In this document: positions 1 to 6,938 of the stretch, in pieces
How positions within the stretch are numbered: the stretch's first letter is position 1
Layout: every line of letters starts with the position of its first letter
Assembly: GCA_046758865.1 (NCBI GenBank)
Contig: JBHIBD010000040.1
Location: 1-18,068 of the forward strand
Direction of reading: 5' to 3'
Origin: JBHIBD01 sp046758865
GTDB taxonomy: Bacteria > Planctomycetota > Brocadiia > Brocadiales > Bathyanammoxibiaceae
Length of the DNA stretch: 18,068 nt
Translations under genes and position numbers: made by a program
The notes under the pieces: generated by a model
The model's input: only the letters and a program-made list of their open reading frames with translations
What the model was told of the DNA's origin: nothing
Database searches by the model: none

Positions 1-29
1 GATTGAATCAGGGGCCACCCCCACCCTTG

Positions 30-90
30 CCCTCCCCCCTCAAGAGGGAGGGAAATTCAGTACAAGGGGCACGGCATGCCGTGCCCCTAC
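30..90. repeat. Palindrome pair upstream of pyrC
   Basis: Two inverted repeats stand just before pyrC. The first pairs CCCTCCC (30-36) with GGGAGGG (46-52) around a CCCTCAAGA loop. The second, at 65-88, is a perfect 24-base palindrome with half-site AGGGGCACGGCA. The same composite (a CCCTCC.../GGGAGGG hairpin, then a palindrome ending CCCCTAC) recurs at 11475-11589. There is no run of T, so neither is a standard terminator. The hairpins end 9 bases before the pyrC start codon, so on an mRNA starting upstream they would sit against the start site. Confidence 0.75.
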
Positions 91-98
91 TTTGACAG

Positions 99-1412
99 AT
101 GACATCAAAAGTACTAATCAAGAACGGCCGCGTAATCGACCCTTCTACCAGCCTTGACGAACAACTGGACGTCCTGGTTGCGGACGGCAATATCGCCGAG
201 GTTCGGGCTGACATAAAACCTCAAGGGGAAGTGGAGATTGTTGACGCCCCAGGATGCATAGTCACTCCAGGTCTGATTGACTGCCATGTCCACCTGAGGG
301 AGTCGGGTAGAGAAGGAGCGAAGTATACAGGGGAGATTGGACAGGCTAAAGAAACCATAGGAAGTGGCTCCCGCGCCGCTGCAAAGGGCGGCTTTACCAC
401 TATCCTCTGTGAGCCAAACACCACACCGCCCATCGACTCCTGCATGCGGGTGGACGAACTACAAAAACGTATCACACACACCAGCCTTGTAGAGACTTAT
501 TTAAAGGCCTCAATGACACTGGATATGCAGGGAGAGCGCATAACAGACATAAAAAAACTGAGCGGCCATCCCCTGGTAAAGGCCCTGTCAGAGGACGGCA
601 ACCCCATAGTGGAAGATAAACTGATGGGCGAGGTCTGCCGACTTGCTGCAGAAAACAATCTACCCCTAAGCTGCCACTGCGAAGACTCCAGCTTCTCCCT
701 CACCAAAAGGAGCAAAAAACTCGGATTTAGACCCAGAGAGGATTTCCACAATGAGCCCAATTTTATTACACGCGATATCCTCCTGGCAGAGGCAAACCAT
801 GCACAAATACACATCTCACACGTAAGCATGAAAGAGTCACTGGAGATAATACGACGAGCAAAGACGCGCAGTCGCGCACTCGTCACATGTGAGGTCACGC
901 CCCACCACCTCCTCCTTGAGGACAGCTTCAGAGACCCCAGCGGCTCGCGGGTAATCGTCAATCCACCGCTACGCTCAAAGGAGGATAGAGAGGCCTTACT
1001 CGAGGCACTCAAGGAGGGTATAATAGACCTAATTGCCTCCGACCATGCGCCGCATGGGGAAGAGGACAAAAAAGCCGGTGCCCCCGGCCTTATCGGCCTT
1101 GAGACCACCCTGGGCCTCGTGCTAACAAGGCTTGTACGGCCAGGCATAATCTCTCTCACGCGCGCAATCAGGATGATGTCCACCAGTCCTGCAACCACCT
1201 TCCGCTTGGAAGGCGGTTCCTTCAAAAAGGGGGCCAGGGCGGACATCACCATAATAGACCCCGGCAGGGAATGGACGGTAGATACCGGGAAATTTGAGTC
1301 CCTTTCCAGGAATTGCCCGTTCGAGGGATGGAGGCTACAGGGCCAGGCAGTGGCGGCAACGGTTGGTGGACGCATAGTAATGAGGGATGGGGAACTCATA
1401 CAATGCATATAA
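99..1412 (+). CDS. pyrC: Dihydroorotase (class I type)
   Basis: 437 aa. The enzyme cyclises N-carbamoyl-aspartate to dihydroorotate, the third step of cytosolic pyrimidine synthesis. Metal-site motifs of the amidohydrolase barrel are visible: D61-x-H63-x-H65 (DCHVHLRE), D166 in SEDGNP, H193 in CHCED, H241 in ISHVS and D315 in SDHAPH. An aspartate where other dihydroorotases have a carboxylated lysine is typical of the class I bacterial type. The length is normal, except that about 10 extra residues sit between HLRESGRE and KETIGSG, next to the metal-binding motif. The ATG at 99 follows an in-frame TGA at 93-95, so no longer start exists. No Shine-Dalgarno is visible. The end overlaps the next gene by 10 bases, so the two are probably translated together. 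Confidence 0.95.
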   Translation: MTSKVLIKNGRVIDPSTSLDEQLDVLVADGNIAEVRADIKPQGEVEIVDAPGCIVTPGLIDCHVHLRESGREGAKYTGEIGQAKETIGSGSRAAAKGGFTTILCEPNTTPPIDSCMRVDELQKRITHTSLVETYLKASMTLDMQGERITDIKKLSGHPLVKALSEDGNPIVEDKLMGEVCRLAAENNLPLSCHCEDSSFSLTKRSKKLGFRPREDFHNEPNFITRDILLAEANHAQIHISHVSMKESLEIIRRAKTRSRALVTCEVTPHHLLLEDSFRDPSGSRVIVNPPLRSKEDREALLEALKEGIIDLIASDHAPHGEEDKKAGAPGLIGLETTLGLVLTRLVRPGIISLTRAIRMMSTSPATTFRLEGGSFKKGARADITIIDPGREWTVDTGKFESLSRNCPFEGWRLQGQAVAATVGGRIVMRDGELIQCI

Positions 1413-1927
1413 TAATAGACGGATACAACCTTATCTTTGCCGTCCCTGCACTTGAGAAAGTCCTTGACAGGGAGAGTATGGAGACGGCCAGAGAGACCCT
1501 TTTAACGGCACTGTCCAGGCATAAGATTACAAGCGGCCAGGAGTTTACCGTGGTCTTCGATGGCAGGGCCCAGGAGGGTGAGGGACAGGGTCCTTCCCAA
1601 AAGCAAATTCGCGGGGGTATAAGCGTCATTTTCTCAAAGAGTACCACCGCCGATGAGGATATAGAGAACCTTATCAACTCCTCGTCAAACCCCAAGAATA
1701 TGTGCATAGTTACCTCAGATAAGTCCATCCTCAAAGCAGCCAAGGCCTCAGGTTGTCGGGTTACCAGACCAAGGGATTTCTACAAAAAGATAACCCAGCC
1801 CCTCAAAAAGGGCCGTGTGCTGCCACGTGCCGAGCCCATGGTCAAGTATCAGGGGCCTTCTGAGGAGGAAGTGGACTACTGGCTAAAACTGTTTAAAACC
1901 AAATCGAAAAGGGACAAGACACCATAG
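1403..1927 (+). CDS. YacP-like NYN-domain protein (putative ribonuclease)
   Basis: 174 aa. The start is ATG at 1403, inside the end of pyrC, giving MHIIIDGYNLIF. The N-terminal IDGYN (residues 5-9) is the hallmark of the YacP/NYN family, a PIN-like fold. Further acidic or polar family positions are FDG (52-54), ADEDIE (83-88) and VTSDKSI (103-109). In Bacillus subtilis the homologue YacP (Rae1) is a ribosome-associated endoribonuclease; the same activity here is inferred. The C-terminus is basic and lysine-rich, as expected for RNA contact. A longer reading from 1313 would translate pyrC sequence in another frame and is not supported. It lies 3 bases before the VanZ-like gene. Confidence 0.88.
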   Translation: MHIIIDGYNLIFAVPALEKVLDRESMETARETLLTALSRHKITSGQEFTVVFDGRAQEGEGQGPSQKQIRGGISVIFSKSTTADEDIENLINSSSNPKNMCIVTSDKSILKAAKASGCRVTRPRDFYKKITQPLKKGRVLPRAEPMVKYQGPSEEEVDYWLKLFKTKSKRDKTP

Positions 1928-1930
1928 ACA

Positions 1931-2329
1931 ATGTCAAACGCTAACCGCTTCTATACACAATGGTTACGATGGCTTCCTGTTATACTCTATGCCTCCCTCA
2001 TTTTCTGGGCCTCCTCAAAACCTACCACCCCCATACCCCCTATACCCTTGCCTCATGCAGATAAGGGCATTCACTTCGTAGAGTTTGCCATCCTGTGCTA
2101 CTTGATATGTTGGGCACAGGGGCCACCGGGAAGAAATGTTAAGAAGTCAATGTTGCTCGCAATATTAATTACGTCAGCCTATGGTATTACAGACGAGTAC
2201 CATCAAAGCTTCACACCTCTAAGGCAACCGGAGGTAGGAGACTGGGTGGCTGACACATTCGGCGCAGTTGCTGCAGGTCTCTTTTGGCTCAAACCAAGGT
2301 CAAGATATTTTAGACCTTCCGGGGAGTAG
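1931..2329 (+). CDS. VanZ-like membrane protein
   Basis: 132 aa, predicted polytopic inner-membrane protein. The VanZ-family pattern is clear: an N-terminal span ending FWASSKP, then ADKGIHFVEFAIL (residues 43-55), a third span around 74-86, then ITDEYHQSFTPLRQPEVGDWVADTFGA broken over 86-112 with its conserved D, H, Q, R and D residues, and a last span. VanZ itself gives low-level teicoplanin resistance, but most chromosomal relatives have no known role, and no resistance should be assumed. It sits between the NYN gene (3 bases before) and fxsA (5 bases after), in the middle of the pyrC operon. Confidence 0.88.
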   Translation: MSNANRFYTQWLRWLPVILYASLIFWASSKPTTPIPPIPLPHADKGIHFVEFAILCYLICWAQGPPGRNVKKSMLLAILITSAYGITDEYHQSFTPLRQPEVGDWVADTFGAVAAGLFWLKPRSRYFRPSGE

Positions 2330-2334
2330 CGTAG

Positions 2335-2760
2335 ATGCTCCTTAGACTTTTTATACTCTTTACGGCCGTACCCCTAATAGAGCTATACCTCTTGCTCAGA
2401 TTAGGGGGTTATATAGGCCTCTACCCCACCATCGGGGTAGTAGTCAGTACAGGCATAGCAGGCGGGCTGCTGGCAAGGAGCCAGGGGTTGGCAGTGCTCC
2501 GCCAGGCGCGCTGGGAGCTAGAGCAAGGGAGAATACCTGCCGAAAGCCTCTTTGACGGGGTTCTCATATTAATAGCAGGTGCAATGCTCATCACACCGGG
2601 GCTTCTAACAGACTGCCTCGGTTTGTTCTTTCTCATCCCCTGGACCAGACAGGCGTTCAAGTCATGGCTCAAGAAAAAACTTCAGGAAAAGATCTCCAGT
2701 GGGGAAATACAAGTCTATACCCATTTTGGATGGTGGGGAGGCGACAGGGGGCCCTTATGA
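2335..2760 (+). CDS. fxsA: FxsA family membrane protein
   Basis: 141 aa. FxsA is a small cytoplasmic-membrane protein, known from E. coli for relieving F-plasmid exclusion of phage T7; its normal role is unknown. Family signatures seen are PLIELYLLLRLGG near the N-terminus, GGLLARSQG (residues 43-51), and the LITPGLLTDCLGLFFLIP stretch (about 83-100) preceding a basic, soluble tail. Three or four hydrophobic spans are expected. The stop codon TGA at 2758-2760 overlaps the ATG of the next gene (ATGA), a sign of translational coupling. Confidence 0.9.
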   Translation: MLLRLFILFTAVPLIELYLLLRLGGYIGLYPTIGVVVSTGIAGGLLARSQGLAVLRQARWELEQGRIPAESLFDGVLILIAGAMLITPGLLTDCLGLFFLIPWTRQAFKSWLKKKLQEKISSGEIQVYTHFGWWGGDRGPL

Positions 2761-3422
2761 ACGCCTTTAAGTTACCCAAAAACCTCAGTACAGTTATACT
2801 GGACATGGACGGGGTAGTGGTAGACGGCATGCCGTATCACCTGAGGGCATGGAGGGAGGCCCTTGCCACTGTTGGAATTGAGGTCACAGATATTGACATA
2901 TACCTCAGGGAAGGCATGGACCAATTGGAGACCGTGATACAGATTTCCAGGGAAAAGGGAGTATCGCTGGCTAGCGAAGACATAAAGAGGGTAATTGACC
3001 TGAAGAACCGTATCCTTGACTCCATATTTAAGGTACGTCTCATCCCCGGTAGCACAGAGTTCCTCTCCCGGCTCAAGGGCCTTGGGTTCAGAATGGCGCT
3101 TGTGACCGGCACAAAAAAAGACGTGGTCGAAACGATTCTTCATGAGGAAACGGCTCTAAAAGGTCTCTTTGACGTAGTGGTGACGGCAGAGACCGCCGAG
3201 CACAAGAAGCCCGACCCTGAACCCTACCTGAAGGCCATAGAGCTCCTGGGGACTGACAAAGAACGCTGTTTAGTAATTGAAAATTCCCCCGCCGGCATTA
3301 CCTCTGCTAAACGGGCGGGCCTTAGGTGCATCGCCTTAACCACCTCCTTACCTGAAAACTACCTGAGAGAGGCCGATTGCATCTTCCACGGTCTAGGAGA
3401 TGTATCGGAGCTTTTCGATTAA
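2757..3422 (+). CDS. HAD hydrolase, beta-phosphoglucomutase-like
   Basis: 221 aa from the ATG at 2757, which overlaps the fxsA stop as ATGA; an upstream in-frame start at 2664 would intrude deep into fxsA. HAD motif I is DMDGVVVDG (D16 nucleophile, D18 acid/base). A helical cap domain follows (about 25-85). Motif II is LVTGT, motif III the lysine of EHKKPDPEPY, and motif IV IENSPAGITSAKRAG. Motif IV carries E-N in place of the commoner E-D, a variant also found in this subfamily. The substrate, a phosphorylated sugar or nucleotide, cannot be read from sequence. It is the last gene of the pyrC operon. Confidence 0.9.
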   Translation: MNAFKLPKNLSTVILDMDGVVVDGMPYHLRAWREALATVGIEVTDIDIYLREGMDQLETVIQISREKGVSLASEDIKRVIDLKNRILDSIFKVRLIPGSTEFLSRLKGLGFRMALVTGTKKDVVETILHEETALKGLFDVVVTAETAEHKKPDPEPYLKAIELLGTDKERCLVIENSPAGITSAKRAGLRCIALTTSLPENYLREADCIFHGLGDVSELFD

Positions 3423-3521
3423 AAGAGCTTCTATTTCTTACTTACATGCATTTATCCCATCTTGTCCGTCCATGACAACATTGTTTTCGAAGTACACAAA
3501 AATCGACCTGACACGTCTGGT

Positions 3522-3685
3522 GAGAGCCCTGCAAAAGTGCCAAAAAACGCATGCAAGCGCTACAAGGTATCATTGCGAGCGAAGCGAAGCAATCTCATGT
3601 TGTTTAGTTACAACCACTAACGAGATTGCTTCGTCGCTTTCGCTCCTCGCAATGACGGCCCCATTCTGCACTTTTCAGAAGTCTC
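3522..3685. repeat. MITE-like palindromic repeat, copy 1
   Basis: Nested inverted repeats. The outer arms are GAGAGCCCTGCAAAAGTGC (3522-3540) and GCACTTTTCAGAAGTCTC (3668-3685). The inner arms begin CATTGCGAGCGAAGCG (3571-3596) and end with its imperfect complement, including TCGCTCCTCGCAATG (3622-3654). The right inner arm is 7 bases longer than the left. The inner module CATTGCGAGCGAAGCGAAGC recurs exactly at 17470-17489, and the outer end resembles those at 13690-13892 and 17562-17595. No transposase is encoded, so it is at most a non-autonomous element. Confidence 0.8.
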
Positions 3686-3726
3686 TGGTATAATAAAAAA
3701 ATAAAGGAAGATACCCGAGTAATGGT

Positions 3727-3828
3727 AGAGGCCATTTGCAAGCCTCGCTCTATAGAAAATGGCGATAATTCCTCCCCAAAAAGGAGGTGATTAAAATGAC
3801 CGACTTTTTGGGGTGGGCGCACTTCTAG
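3727..3828 (+). promoter_or_regulatory. Structured leader-like region with perfect Shine-Dalgarno and 10-codon ORF
   Basis: Several hairpins overlap. GAGGC (3727-3731) pairs GCCTC (3742-3746), or GCCATTT (3731-3737) pairs AAATGGC (3757-3763). CCTCC (3771-3775) pairs GGAGG (3783-3787), or CCCCAAAAAG (3774-3783) pairs CTTTTTGGGG (3804-3813). The GGAGG belongs to AAGGAGGTGA (3781-3790), a full match to the anti-Shine-Dalgarno of 16S rRNA, 5 bases before ATG at 3796. That ATG opens only MTDFLGWAHF and then stops at 3826-3828. The alternative pairings look like a translation switch, but no ligand class is recognised and no long gene follows directly. Confidence 0.4.
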
Positions 3829-4100
3829 AACTAGTAGAGAAGGGGAGAACTTCGGGCTTATAAGACCCCCAATATGTTTGCCCGTTGCCCCCCTAACTAG
3901 GTTCCAGGAGGCAACTAAAATAGCAAATGGCCTTTGCAGTTTCTGGGGGTTGGGCTTCAAAGACAATCCTTGCCGCGCCTCCCTTCTTTTAAGCCCACTT
4001 AGCTCCTACCACAACCAAATACACCTGGTTGACATAACCGCCTTTCTCATGTATCTTCGGATTATTGTCTGTTACCCGCTATTTTTGAGGAGAGCTAACT

Positions 4101-4559
4101 ATGATAAAGAAGAATACTACAATCTGTTATGTGGCTGCTACCCTGTGGTTCTTGGCCCTGTTAGTGCTGCCATACGACCCAACCCACGCCCAACATATAG
4201 ACGTATTCAATATGCCCAGGGAAAAGGCCACTAAAAAGCTAGAAAATGCACCCGAGTTAGCAGAGGTTGAGGTAACCGATACCTTTACCTACAAGGTCAT
4301 GGTTGAAAAAAAGCTCCTCGATGAGGGTAACGTCTTTGCACGGGAGCTTGATATTAAGGCGCTTACAGATGACGAAAAGCCCCCCTATCACTGGGGCCAG
4401 GTGGAATATTTCGACCGAAGGAATATAATCCAGACGCAAAAGCGCGCCACCGGCTTCTTCAAGTGCTTCAGGACGCGCACCGGTGTGCTATATCTGCTGC
4501 CGGACGGAAGGAAGGTGGTGGACTGGGGCCGGTGGAGCATGTGGGACTGCCGCTCGTAA
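4101..4559 (+). CDS. Hypothetical exported protein
   Basis: 152 aa of unknown function. The N-terminus is a good Sec signal peptide: positive MIKKN, a hydrophobic core (about 9-23), then THA-Q with likely cleavage after residue 30. The mature part is about 122 residues, charged, with two cysteines near the end (FFKC and WDC) that could form a disulfide outside the cytoplasm. The last third, with PDGRKVVDWGRWSMWDC, is rich in W and R. A GAGGAGAG ribosome-binding site lies 6 bases before the ATG. The next gene, also exported, begins 114 bases later on the same strand, so the two may share a transcript. I do not recognise a family. Confidence 0.75.
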   Translation: MIKKNTTICYVAATLWFLALLVLPYDPTHAQHIDVFNMPREKATKKLENAPELAEVEVTDTFTYKVMVEKKLLDEGNVFARELDIKALTDDEKPPYHWGQVEYFDRRNIIQTQKRATGFFKCFRTRTGVLYLLPDGRKVVDWGRWSMWDCRS

Positions 4560-4673
4560 TCTCCGATGAAAACTTGGCGTCATGTCGCTAAGCATAATAA
4601 CATAGGGCGATCACCCTGACACCTGCTCGAAGGGTCCATAGCCTTGCTTACATCCCTGACAGAGGCCCGTGCG

Positions 4674-5471
4674 ATGAGGTACCTGTACCTCATATGCTTC
4701 ATCTTCATATTATTCTTGTGCCCGCAACCTTCTTGGGGCAGCGACCAAGACCTGCTAGAGTCTGTAGTAGAGGGCAAGGCACGGGTAATAGACCTCACGT
4801 ATCCGCTCAATGAAAGAAACGCCTACTGGCCAGGTGCCCGTTACCACCACTTCAAGCACGAGGTGATTGCAAGGCTTGAGACCCACGGGGCTTATTCGGG
4901 CAGATACTCCACCCCCGAGCACCTGGGCACACACATTGATGCGCCCAACCACTTCGAACCCCATCAACCATCCGTGGACCAGATACCCCTCAACAAACTC
5001 GTGGGTCCCGCCGTAATAATAGACGTACACCTCCAGGCCGCCTCAAACCCAGACTACCTGCTCTCAGCGGACGATGTCCTGGCATGGGAGGCCTACCACG
5101 GCCCCATCCCAAAGGGCGCCGTAGTGCTCATGCACTCTGGCTGGGGAGAGAGGTGGGAAAATTATGACAGATACAAAAACGCCGATTCCTCCGGGACACT
5201 GCACTTTCCCGGCTTTTCAGAGGAGGCCGCACTTTTTCTGGCAGAAGAGAGGAACGCAAAGGCACTGGGGGTCGACACCCTGAGCGTAGATTACGGGCCA
5301 TCGCAGGACTTCCCCGTGCACCATGTGTTCAACTCCAGGGGTAAGTGGCTGCTAGAGAACCTTGATAACCTGGAAAAACTCCCTACCAGGGGCGCAACGC
5401 TAATAGTAGCACCCATAAAGATAGAAGGCGGCTCAGGCGGCCAGGCCCGTGTCTGGGCCATTGCCCCTTGA
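4674..5471 (+). CDS. Exported cyclase / kynurenine-formamidase family hydrolase
   Basis: 265 aa. The metal-binding signature of the cyclase family (PF04199) is intact: H83-x-G-T-H87-x-D89-x-P-x-H93 (HLGTHIDAPNH). Family members include arylformamidase, which opens N-formylkynurenine, and isatin hydrolase; the substrate here is unknown. The ATG at 4674 is preferred over TTG at 4644 because it starts a clean signal peptide (MRYLYLICFIFILFLC, cleavage near WG-SD, residue 22) and has AGAGG about 8 bases upstream. Most characterised relatives are cytosolic, so the signal peptide is notable. No tryptophan-catabolism gene is nearby. Confidence 0.85.
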   Translation: MRYLYLICFIFILFLCPQPSWGSDQDLLESVVEGKARVIDLTYPLNERNAYWPGARYHHFKHEVIARLETHGAYSGRYSTPEHLGTHIDAPNHFEPHQPSVDQIPLNKLVGPAVIIDVHLQAASNPDYLLSADDVLAWEAYHGPIPKGAVVLMHSGWGERWENYDRYKNADSSGTLHFPGFSEEAALFLAEERNAKALGVDTLSVDYGPSQDFPVHHVFNSRGKWLLENLDNLEKLPTRGATLIVAPIKIEGGSGGQARVWAIAP

Positions 5472-5889
5472 TTTCCGTCTTTCCTCCACTGTAGCATCGG
5501 TATGCCTGAAGCAGCTTGCGAGATACCGAAAGGCAATCAGGACGCCTAAACTTACCAGACGACTTATGAACCTTCTCCATGAAGCCTACTAAACCAGCCG
5601 AGTAGGTGATGGTATTCCATCGCCCATGGCTAAGGATACCATGGCCGCACCATGACCTCACAATAATTCATCTATCTCACCCAACACTCGCGCCATAGGC
5701 AGATCCGCCTCCGGCGTGACGTGGCGAGTCTCCGACTCCTGTATTCCCATTTTCGCCTCAGGCGGATTAATCTACGGTTAAAGCCAGAAGTGGAAGATGT
5801 TAAATGTAACAGTAAGAAACACCCTTAACAAAACCCATTCTGTCTGCTAAAATAGATTCCCAATCAGTAATTATAGGACATAAACCTAC
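5472..5889. other. Gap with small inverted repeats and hicBA promoter
   Basis: 418 bases without a supported gene. Hairpins: CCTACT/AGTAGG (5585-5590, 5601-5606), ATGGTAT/ATACCAT (5609-5615, 5636-5642) and ATCCGCCT/AGGCGGAT (5703-5710, 5760-5767). The last includes the module ATCCGCCTCCGGCGTGAC, which is nearly repeated at 17523. A minus-strand frame over 5458-5580 (MEKVHKSSGKFRRPDC...) runs on into the antisense of the cyclase gene, has no recognisable family, and may be a relic or chance. Confidence 0.55.
5825..5853 (+). promoter_or_regulatory. Sigma70-type promoter of hicBA
   Basis: A -35 box TTAACA (5825-5830), exactly 17 bases of spacer, and an extended -10 TGC-TAAAAT (5848-5853). The expected start of transcription is near 5860, about 30 bases before hicB. 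The stretch CCCTTAACAAAACC is repeated base for base in the promoter at 6886-6914. No operator palindrome for HicB is obvious around it. Confidence 0.75.
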
Positions 5890-6117
5890 ATGCCTAAATA
5901 CGAATACACCATAATCTTGACCCCTGCAGAAGAGGGCGGTTACATAGTAGACGTGCCGGCACTGCCAGGCTGTATGACCCAGGGTGAAACTAGGGAGGAG
6001 GCCCTGAAAATGGCAAAAGATGCCATTGAAGGCTACTTGGAGTGCCTCATCGAAGATGGGGAGCCTGTCCCTGATGACACATTTACCATGGAACGAATAA
6101 AGGTCACTATAGGTTGA
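5890..6117 (+). CDS. hicB: HicB-like antitoxin
   Basis: 75 aa. Typical HicB-family (DUF1902-like) fold: YEYTIILTPAEEGGYIVDVPALPGCMTQGETREEALKMAKDAI, read as a partial RNase-H-like domain (quoted here only as its main motifs PALPGC, GET and EEAL). It is expected to bind and inhibit HicA. The protein stops after the core domain and lacks the C-terminal ribbon-helix-helix or HTH found in longer HicB proteins, so it may not bind DNA by itself. Its stop codon overlaps the hicA start as TGATG. The order is antitoxin first, the reverse of E. coli hicAB. Confidence 0.88.
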   Translation: MPKYEYTIILTPAEEGGYIVDVPALPGCMTQGETREEALKMAKDAIEGYLECLIEDGEPVPDDTFTMERIKVTIG

Positions 6118-6344
6118 TGGGCGAAAAGCTCCCTTCCCTTAGACCCAAGGAAGTCATTAAGGCCTTCCAGCGTGCGGGGTTTACTATAATAAGGCAAAAA
6201 GGAAGTCACGTCTTCCTCAAACATCCTCAGACAGGTAAACTCATCTGTATCCCACAGCACACTGAGGATATCAAGCTAGGCCTACTCCTCGGCCAACTTA
6301 AGAAAATAGAAATGAGTAAAGAGGAATTTCTCAAATTTCTCTAG
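6117..6344 (+). CDS. hicA: HicA-like toxin (mRNA interferase)
   Basis: 75 aa. HicA toxins have a double-stranded-RNA-binding-like fold and cut mRNA, with one catalytic histidine. That residue is visible as H31 in KGSHVFLKHP, followed by the family pattern ICIPQHTEDIKLGLLLGQLKKIEMSKEEFLKF. The ATG at 6117 overlaps the hicB TGA by one base and is preferred over a TTG at 6114. The gene is full length and shows no inactivating change. It is probably stress-induced or silent while bound by HicB. Confidence 0.9.
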   Translation: MGEKLPSLRPKEVIKAFQRAGFTIIRQKGSHVFLKHPQTGKLICIPQHTEDIKLGLLLGQLKKIEMSKEEFLKFL

Positions 6345-6512
6345 AACGATTCTTCCTTTCATTAACCTAGCCCCAGCCTGTCCCCACAACTTCCTTGCAG
6401 TCGTCGGCCAGACGAATAGAATAAAGATAGAGGAATCCCTCTATAGCTGCAGAGTCACTTTGTGTCGAGCCTGCTCAGCAGCTATAAAGGCATTAATTAA
6501 GGAGAAACAATC

Positions 6513-6761
6513 ATGACTGAGGTAAAGGTATTCACAAGCCCAGGTTGTGCTACCTGCCAGCAGGTAAAGGAATATCTGAAAAAGGCAGACATTGAATTCA
6601 TAGAGTGCAACATCCTTGAGGAGGAGGCCGCCGAAGAGCTAAAGAAGCTAGGAGCCCTGAGCGTGCCTTGCGTTGTTGCGGGGGATATGATTATTAGGGG
6701 TTTTGACCGTCCCAAGCTGGATGAGCTCATCGCCTGCCTGACTGCTCCGGCAGGGGCATAG
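6513..6761 (+). CDS. Glutaredoxin-like thiol-disulfide protein
   Basis: 82 aa, cytosolic. Thioredoxin-fold glutaredoxin with the redox motif C12-A-T-C15 (SPGCATCQQVKEYL), a VPCVV turn with the cis-proline (residues 53-57), and GFDRPKLDEL near the end. This is the NrdH/YruB-like short type; the CATC motif differs from the CPYC of classical glutaredoxins, so reduction by glutathione is not assured. A strong ribosome-binding site AAGGAG (6499-6504) lies 8 bases before the ATG, and the terminator at 6794-6823 closes the unit, which may be monocistronic. Confidence 0.9.
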   Translation: MTEVKVFTSPGCATCQQVKEYLKKADIEFIECNILEEEAAEELKKLGALSVPCVVAGDMIIRGFDRPKLDELIACLTAPAGA

Positions 6762-6793
6762 ACCTGACATAACATAAAAGGCATTAGTGCCAC

Positions 6794-6823
6794 GTGCCAG
6801 CGTATCGCTGGCACACTTTTTTT
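6794..6823 (+). terminator. Rho-independent terminator after glutaredoxin gene
   Basis: A perfect 9-base-pair stem GTGCCAGCG (6794-6802) / CGCTGGCAC (6806-6814) with loop TAT, followed by AC and seven T residues (6817-6823). It lies 32 bases after the stop codon. Confidence 0.93.
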
Positions 6824-6885
6824 ATATCTCTTCTTGGGAGGCATGACCAACGAGATGAATGGCACTTGATACCCCATTTTTTCCC

Positions 6886-6914
6886 TTAACAAAACCATGT
6901 TAACCTGCTAGAAT
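6886..6914 (+). promoter_or_regulatory. Sigma70-type promoter of the DUF362 gene
   Basis: A -35 box TTAACA (6886-6891), 17-base spacer and extended -10 TGC-TAGAAT (6909-6914). The start codon is only 24 bases further on, so the leader should be under 20 bases. It shares CCCTTAACAAAACC and the CTGCTA.AAT core with the hicBA promoter at 5825-5853. Confidence 0.78.
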
Positions 6915-6938
6915 TTTGTTCTCCTTTGGAGTCCCACA

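Larger units (their letters stand above)
3423..4100. other. Gene-poor gap with repeat and structured element
   Basis: 678 bases without a convincing protein gene. It contains a MITE-like palindromic repeat (3522-3685), then a cluster of small inverted repeats and a strong ribosome-binding site (3727-3828), both listed separately. From 3829 to about 4086 I see nothing I can name: all frames are short or broken and none has family motifs. The overlapping ORFs on either strand here read repeat DNA. Confidence 0.6.

Noticed and set aside
497..1408. Long minus-strand ORF of 303 codons
   Set aside because: It lies wholly opposite pyrC, has no family motifs, and pyrC is clearly the real gene.
1931..2329. 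Glycopeptide resistance determinant (VanZ)
   Set aside because: Only the VanZ-like fold is present; no vanHAX genes or regulators are nearby.
3824..3835. TCTAGAACTAGT, as found in a common cloning-vector polylinker
   Set aside because: Only 12 bases match and the flanks do not continue as vector, so chance is the simpler explanation.
3604..3966. Minus-strand ORF with RHCEERKRRSNL
   Set aside because: Its C-terminal part translates the palindromic repeat at 3522-3685; there is no ribosome-binding site or family motif.
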